Origin: a virus
IMG/VR virus record: IMGVR_UViG_3300035698_003099
Span: 1 to 53,478 of that record
Length of the DNA stretch: 53,478 nucleotides
Reading direction: 5' to 3' (one strand)
Shown here: piece after piece, positions 49,988 through 53,478 of the stretch
How the letters are laid out: the number at the start of each line of letters is the position of its first letter
Position numbering within the stretch: the first letter of the stretch is position 1
Program-made: the position numbers and the translations under genes
The notes under the pieces: model-generated
Seen by the model: only the letters and a program-made list of their open reading frames with translations
Told to the model about the DNA's origin: nothing
The model's database searches: none

Positions 49988-50016
49988 TTGACAAAATGAC
50001 AAAAAACAAATATAAT
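49988..50016 (+). promoter_or_regulatory. Perfect consensus sigma-70 promoter of the small-gene cluster
   Basis: TTGACA (49988-49993), 17 bp, TATAAT (50011-50016); the -35 is followed by AAAATGAC as in the other phage promoters. It is ideally placed to transcribe the run of small genes from 50053 early in infection. Confidence 0.88.
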
Positions 50017-50052
50017 ATATATATCATTAAATAACAAATAACAAACAAATGT

Positions 50053-50208
50053 ATGGCAAATTTAAAAAGAAATGAATACATAAATTTACAAGGTGAAATA
50101 AAAACAGGCATAAGTAAAAATGAACACGGAAGAGAAATACAAAGATTAAGAAAGAAAGGTTATTCAATGGAAGAAATACAAAAAATTACAGGTGTAAAAA
50201 ATTATTAA
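50053..50208 (+). CDS. Small basic HTH-like protein (51 aa)
   Basis: An ATG 37 bp after the promoter -10 opens a 51-codon frame ending at TAA 50206-50208. The C-terminal half (GREIQRLRKKGYSMEEIQKITGV) looks like a short helix-turn-helix. As the first gene behind a strong promoter it may be an early regulator. Too short for a firm family call. Confidence 0.55.
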   Translation: MANLKRNEYINLQGEIKTGISKNEHGREIQRLRKKGYSMEEIQKITGVKNY

Positions 50209-50233
50209 GTAATATATATTTAATTAAAAATAT

Positions 50234-50422
50234 ATGACAGCAAAAAAATTGTGGGAAAATTGTACAGATGAATTTGATAAAGGAGATATTGCAAGAAAAT
50301 ATGGGTTGTGTAGAAAATGTGGTGATAAATTAACAGGTAAAGAAAAAGGAGTTCATTGTGAGAAATGCAATTTAGATTATGAAAACCAATGTGTGGGAAT
50401 TTTAAAAGAAATAAATAAATAA
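50234..50422 (+). CDS. Small zinc-ribbon protein (62 aa)
   Basis: CRKCGDKL (residues 26-33) and CEKCNLDY (42-49) form one ribbon, with further Cys at 10 and 53. Function unknown; one of five zinc proteins in this early block. Confidence 0.6.
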   Translation: MTAKKLWENCTDEFDKGDIARKYGLCRKCGDKLTGKEKGVHCEKCNLDYENQCVGILKEINK

Positions 50423-50426
50423 ATAT

Positions 50427-50603
50427 ATGCCAAAATACTCAATAGATTTCAAAGGGTTAGCAGGTAATAAAATTAGAGTAAGAATTTGGAATAATGAATC
50501 AGGAGCAATAGTGGAAAGAGAATACAAAACATTAAAAGATTATAAGGCAATTAAACCTTACACAAAAAAATGGAAAGACAAAGTTAAAAAATTAAACAAA
50601 TAA
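50427..50603 (+). CDS. Small basic protein (58 aa)
   Basis: The frame starts 4 bp after the previous stop and ends 2 bp before the next start. The product begins with a beta-like stretch (YSIDFKGLAGNKIRVRIW) and ends strongly basic (KKWKDKVKKLNK). Function unknown. Confidence 0.52.
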   Translation: MPKYSIDFKGLAGNKIRVRIWNNESGAIVEREYKTLKDYKAIKPYTKKWKDKVKKLNK

Positions 50604-50605
50604 AT

Positions 50606-50794
50606 ATGAATTTAAAAATATGTGATGTATGTCACGAAGAGAATGATACAATTAGTAAAGCAAAATATAGAATAGGAAGAAAAGCAGGTGGAGCAAGTTT
50701 TAGAATAGATGTTTGTGAAAAACATAAAGGATTCTTAGATGGCAATTTATCAGTAGAAGAATGTCTTAAAAAATATAATGAAATTAAAAAATAA
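50606..50794 (+). CDS. Small zinc-binding protein (62 aa)
   Basis: CDVC (6-9) pairs with CEKH (37-40) around a basic, Gly-rich segment (IGRKAGGASFRI), similar to small zinc proteins of other phages. C-terminal helix acidic-basic mixed. Function unknown. Confidence 0.58.
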   Translation: MNLKICDVCHEENDTISKAKYRIGRKAGGASFRIDVCEKHKGFLDGNLSVEECLKKYNEIKK

Positions 50795-50797
50795 AAT

Positions 50798-51010
50798 ATG
50801 TCAGATAATAAAAAAGCATTAAAGCAATGTGAACAAGATAGAGAAAATGAAAAGACAAATATAGAACAAGAAGATGATAGTCGTTGTGATTGTGGGGGGG
50901 AACTAGAAGAAGAATATTTTTGGGTAAATGGAATTAAAGGAGAACCCACAGGAGATGTGATTTGTTCGGATTGTGAAAAAAGATATAAGTCCCACATAAC
51001 TAATTTATAA
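50798..51010 (+). CDS. Small acidic zinc-ribbon protein (70 aa)
   Basis: The N-terminal half is a charged helix. CDCGGELEEEYFW (30-42) and CSDCEKRY (56-63) form a zinc ribbon. Starts 3 bp after the preceding gene. Function unknown. Confidence 0.57.
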   Translation: MSDNKKALKQCEQDRENEKTNIEQEDDSRCDCGGELEEEYFWVNGIKGEPTGDVICSDCEKRYKSHITNL

Positions 51011-51014
51011 AAAT

Positions 51015-51200
51015 ATGGGTGGTACAAAAAAATGGATAGCATTTGATTATTTTACAAAAAAAATATCAAACCAAATAAAACACAGGTTTAACACAGAAGA
51101 AGAATGTAAAGAATATATAAGAGTGTGGAAAAAACAAAACATCAGAGATAAAACAATATTTAATATACTAACTTACCCATTAAGGGAGGATAAAATTTAA
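51015..51200 (+). CDS. Hypothetical protein (61 aa)
   Basis: A basic product with WIAFDYFTKKISNQIKHRFNTEEECKEYIRVWKKQ has alternating strand and helix, reminiscent of small dsRBD- or KTSC-like folds, but no family is certain. Four-bp spacing to its neighbour. Confidence 0.5.
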   Translation: MGGTKKWIAFDYFTKKISNQIKHRFNTEEECKEYIRVWKKQNIRDKTIFNILTYPLREDKI

Positions 51201-51208
51201 AGTAATAT

Positions 51209-51463
51209 ATGAAGAAAAAAGATTTATCTAAAGAAGCACAACAAATTTTAAAAATTTGGGAAGCACAAATAGAAGCAGATGGAGCGTCAAGCCTTTTAGC
51301 AGAGGGAGATATAACACAAGAATTATATAAGAATGGTTATGTTGAAAAATCGCCATTTGGAGATACCTATTCAGTCATTACTTGTGAAAAATGTGGGAAA
51401 ATAGAAAGTGTACACAATATGACAGGAGGAGATGGAGAGTATATGTGTAAAAATTGTTACTAA
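51209..51463 (+). CDS. Zinc-binding hypothetical protein (84 aa)
   Basis: The N-terminal helix (LSKEAQQILKIWEAQIEADG) is followed by VITCEKCGKIESVHN and a C-terminal MCKNCY, a four-Cys site. Function unknown. Confidence 0.57.
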   Translation: MKKKDLSKEAQQILKIWEAQIEADGASSLLAEGDITQELYKNGYVEKSPFGDTYSVITCEKCGKIESVHNMTGGDGEYMCKNCY

Positions 51464-51466
51464 AAT

Positions 51467-51706
51467 ATGTCAGGAGTTTTAAATATAAACAATTTTAAGA
51501 AGAAGAAATTTAGCAAAGAGCTTTTAAATGAAGTTAAATTATTTAAAGAAGTAGTAGAAGTTATAAATGACAAGGATTTAACAGACAGACCTGAAGAATT
51601 AAATATGTCTGAGTGGATAGAATTATTAGAGTTAAGAAAAACTTTAGGTAAATTCACAAATGACTATGGGGAGTTTTTAGCAAAAATTATAAAGGAATCT
51701 AAATAA
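51467..51706 (+). CDS. Helical hypothetical protein (79 aa)
   Basis: An acidic-basic helical product (LLNEVKLFKEVVEVINDKDL; MSEWIELLELRKTLGKF). Its first five residues (MSGVL) and the 14 bases around the start are identical to the next gene, suggesting a copied 5-prime end. Function unknown. Confidence 0.52.
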   Translation: MSGVLNINNFKKKKFSKELLNEVKLFKEVVEVINDKDLTDRPEELNMSEWIELLELRKTLGKFTNDYGEFLAKIIKESK

Positions 51707-51707
51707 T

Positions 51708-51920
51708 ATGTCAGGAGTATTAAAATTAAAACAACTTACACCAATTAGATGTGATGATATTGTAGTGACAGATTTTTACAGAAAACTTTGGCATTTGAGA
51801 AGACAGAATTGGAAAGTAGATGCATTACTAAAAAATGTTGATAATAAGTTTATGCAATTACCAGAACACCAAAGGATACTAATAAAGAAAAATTTACTTA
51901 AAAATTTTAATAATATATAA
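51708..51920 (+). CDS. Helical hypothetical protein (70 aa)
   Basis: It starts 1 bp after its neighbour with the same MSGVL opening. The rest is basic and helical (FYRKLWHLRRQNWKVDALLKNV). No family recognised. Confidence 0.52.
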   Translation: MSGVLKLKQLTPIRCDDIVVTDFYRKLWHLRRQNWKVDALLKNVDNKFMQLPEHQRILIKKNLLKNFNNI

Positions 51921-51922
51921 AT

Positions 51923-52141
51923 ATGGATAGTGCAAAAAATAAAAAATTACAAAAAGAGATTGATGGTTTAAGCCAAATTGAAATGGCTAGATTACACAGG
52001 TTTGCTCCTTGTGGTCATAAATATTTTACACAAGAGGGTGGTGTATATGATTATTTTGAAGCAAGATTAAAAAAATTAGGTGGTATAACGCCAACAATTT
52101 CAAAACAAATAGGTTGGGAGGGGTTAACAAGTAAATATTAA
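51923..52141 (+). CDS. Conserved small phage protein (72 aa)
   Basis: The core MARLHRFAPCGHKYFTQEGGVYDYFEARLKKLGGITPTISKQIGW resembles a small protein I have seen in many unrelated phages (pattern ARLxRFAPxGHxYF...F..R...LGG.T...S..IGW). Its function is not known to me. The similarity supports this as a true gene. Confidence 0.65.
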   Translation: MDSAKNKKLQKEIDGLSQIEMARLHRFAPCGHKYFTQEGGVYDYFEARLKKLGGITPTISKQIGWEGLTSKY

Positions 52142-52145
52142 ATCT

Positions 52146-52454
52146 ATGATAGTAAAATTATACAATGATATTAGACAAGATAAAGTTATAAAAGATTATT
52201 GGAGATGGCGTTGTCCTAAATGTGATGGTGTTTATTCACACTCACAGGAGATTGCTGAAAGGTTTGGGATACCTAATGGAAAAGTATATTGTGCCTGTTG
52301 TGGTATTCTATATACATATTCAAAGACAAAAGAAATAACAAAAAATATACCTAGACAACTTCCCAATAAAAATAAAAGATTAGCAATTTTATTAGGAGCT
52401 TTAGTAGGTGTTTTGTTAAATTTAATAATCGCAATTTTAATTATAAAATTTTAA
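52146..52454 (+). CDS. Zinc ribbon with C-terminal membrane helix (102 aa)
   Basis: RCPKCDGVYSHS (near 22-33) and YCACCGILY (near 48-56) form a zinc ribbon. The last 24 residues (LAILLGALVGVLLNLIIAIL) are one membrane helix, so the ribbon is held at the membrane. Possibly a host-interaction or exclusion factor. Confidence 0.6.
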   Translation: MIVKLYNDIRQDKVIKDYWRWRCPKCDGVYSHSQEIAERFGIPNGKVYCACCGILYTYSKTKEITKNIPRQLPNKNKRLAILLGALVGVLLNLIIAILIIKF

Positions 52455-52458
52455 AAGT

Positions 52459-53151
52459 ATGATTACAAAAGTATTAAGCAAAAAAGATTTAGAGGAGTTA
52501 TATTCAAAAATAAAGTTAGACCACTTACCAATGGTTGCAGTTAGTGATGTGGTAAATAATTTTGATTTGATAAAATTACAACCAACCTCAAAAGATGCAA
52601 AGACAATGGTTGATATGGAATTGCATAAAATGGAAATAATAAAAAAGTTAGCTAGTAATAAATTATCTGTAGATGATATTAAAAAACAAATTGATATTAT
52701 ATTAGATGATGGTGGAAAAAATACATTAAGACTATTACAAATTAGAATTAGTAGAATGTTTCAGGAATTATATAAGTCTAATAAAAATAACTCTTATAAT
52801 AAAGCTAAAGATTTTGAATTTATATTTCCACAAGTAATAGACAATGATGGTATGGTAGTTCCGCAAGAGGGATATTCAGATGTTATAGATACAAAAAATC
52901 TATATTCATTAAACAGGTGTATTTTGAATTTAACTGATGATTTAGAAGTAGATGATTTTGTGGTTAGCAGTAGATTTTTTAGGGTAAAAGACCCAACAGA
53001 TATTCACAATTCTGACCTAGAAGAAATTAAAGGAGTACAAGCAAGTGATGATTTTCAAGTAAAAGTACATAAATTTTTTAGTGTGTTTGTTGCTGACTCC
53101 AGCATTAAACATTATAGGGATTTAGATGACTTTTACACTAATGAGATTTAA
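52459..53151 (+). CDS. Hypothetical protein (230 aa)
   Basis: The largest gene of the early block is acidic and helical (VVNNFDLIKLQPTSKDAKTM; LASNKLSVDDIKKQIDIIL), with a beta-richer C-terminal half (CILNLTDDLEVDDFVVSSRFFRVKDP). No motif recognised. Five-bp spacing to its upstream neighbour. Confidence 0.55.
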   Translation: MITKVLSKKDLEELYSKIKLDHLPMVAVSDVVNNFDLIKLQPTSKDAKTMVDMELHKMEIIKKLASNKLSVDDIKKQIDIILDDGGKNTLRLLQIRISRMFQELYKSNKNNSYNKAKDFEFIFPQVIDNDGMVVPQEGYSDVIDTKNLYSLNRCILNLTDDLEVDDFVVSSRFFRVKDPTDIHNSDLEEIKGVQASDDFQVKVHKFFSVFVADSSIKHYRDLDDFYTNEI

Positions 53152-53155
53152 ATAT

Positions 53156-53362
53156 ATGGAAAAACCAAATTATGAAGTGTTGGTGTATAAAGCTCCTTTG
53201 TCCTATTCAGTAAAGGCAGACTCACCAACAGAAGCAGAAGCCTTGGTAACAACAAACAATCTAATGGGCTTTTATGATGAGATAGATAAGATTGAAGTTA
53301 GGTTGATACCAGACAATAAAAGGATAAGCAAAGAAGTACCTAAAACACATTTTAGGTCTTGA
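53156..53362 (+). CDS. Small hypothetical protein (68 aa)
   Basis: I chose ATG 53156 (aaatatATG, the local norm) over in-frame ATGs at 53126 and 53141, which overlap the previous gene. The product has beta-alpha-beta character (YEVLVYKAPLSYSVKADSPTEAEALV; IEVRLIP). Palindrome copy 7 forms its last codons (VPKTHFR). It stops with TGA, 3 bp into the -35 box of the next promoter. Confidence 0.55.
   Translation: MEKPNYEVLVYKAPLSYSVKADSPTEAEALVTTNNLMGFYDEIDKIEVRLIPDNKRISKEVPKTHFRS
53338..53357. repeat. Dispersed 20-bp palindrome, copy 7 (one mismatch)
   Basis: ACCTAAAACACATTTTAGGT has one mismatch in the left arm. It ends 1 bp before the -35 box at 53359, the closest link between palindrome and promoter in this window. 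Confidence 0.78.
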
Positions 53363-53387
53363 CAAAATACAAAAAATGTAATAAAAT
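53359..53387 (+). promoter_or_regulatory. Sigma-70-type promoter next to palindrome copy 7
   Basis: TTGACA (53359-53364), 17 bp, TAAAAT (53382-53387); the -35 continues as AAAATAC. It drives the gene starting at 53435. Confidence 0.82.
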
Positions 53388-53434
53388 AAACTAGTAAAAA
53401 GGTCGTTATTATAAACAATAAGGAAAGGACAAAT

Positions 53435-53478
53435 ATGTTAAAAAAAGTATCGGAAAATTTAAGAGATAAAGTTAAAGA
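53435..53478 (+). CDS. Start of an unidentified gene (cut by window edge)
   Basis: The frame opens MLKKVSENLRDKVK and runs off the window. Unlike most genes here it has a Shine-Dalgarno-like AGGAAAGGA 5 bp upstream. It is the first gene behind the promoter with the adjoining palindrome. Nothing more can be said from 14 codons. Confidence 0.5.
   Translation, partial: MLKKVSENLRDKVK

Noticed and set aside
1-53478. Use of an alternative genetic code (TGA read as Gly or Trp), as in some candidate-phylum phages.
   Set aside because: TGA ends genes at 5807-5809, 47864-47866 and 53360-53362, two of them in tight ATGA overlaps, and no essential gene contains internal TGA. The standard code fits.
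1-53478. CRISPR array or transposon.
   Set aside because: The only dispersed repeat is the 20-bp palindrome, too widely spaced for an array. No transposase or terminal repeats were seen; the HNH-like gene alone is not an insertion sequence.

Overview
This window is a long stretch of an AT-rich, tailed double-stranded DNA phage genome of siphovirus type: HK97-fold head, long tape measure, Dit/Tal tail tip. Every gene I can support lies on the + strand. The first and last genes are cut by the window edges. The only replication or recombination gene present is recA, so the genome is larger than this window. No integrase or lysogeny repressor is recognisable.

Host. Most genes lack a Shine-Dalgarno sequence; their starts follow A/T-rich leaders such as aattttATG or attctATG. 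Promoters nonetheless look like standard sigma-70 sites (TTGACA, 17 bp, TATAAT-like). TGA is used as a stop, so the code is standard. The C-terminal peptidoglycan-binding domain of the endolysin resembles domains I associate with Patescibacteria (candidate phyla radiation), while the leaderless-looking starts also recall Bacteroidota. The host stays open.

Layout. (1) 1-4965: a nucleobase-modification operon with folE, a class II amidotransferase-QueC fusion, a Gfo/Idh/MocA-type oxidoreductase, a GT-B glycosyltransferase and a DpdA-like transglycosylase. Together they suggest that 7-deazaguanine bases are put into the phage DNA, perhaps further decorated. (2) 5009-8956: ParB-like protein and terminase. 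(3) 9002-14934: accessory genes under a strong promoter, with nucleotidyltransferases, LicD, a sugar-phosphate cupin, a phosphoribosyltransferase, several small zinc proteins, tRNA-Gln(UUG) and two structured intergenic RNAs. (4) 14989-22614: portal, Mu-F-like protein, a Com-like zinc ribbon, a small-RNA locus, a protease-scaffold fusion and the major capsid protein. (5) 22713-29891: fibre-like structural proteins and lysis genes. (6) 29988-44362: connectors, tail tube, a tail chaperone pair with a likely -1 frameshift, tape measure, Dit, hub and receptor-binding protein. (7) 44438-49872: recA and a second glycan-modification cluster, including a frameshifted methyltransferase. (8) 50053-53478: a tightly packed run of small, probably early genes.

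Most notable signal. A 20-bp palindrome, ACCTAAAATGTATTTTAGGT or its reverse complement, occurs seven times, 4.6-12 kb apart, exactly or with one or two changes. Most copies sit between gene blocks, one directly upstream of the parB-like gene and one 1 bp from a promoter -35 box. Together with the repeated promoter, two promoter-terminator small-RNA loci and a pseudoknot-capable RNA, this points to a genome-wide regulatory or centromere-like system.
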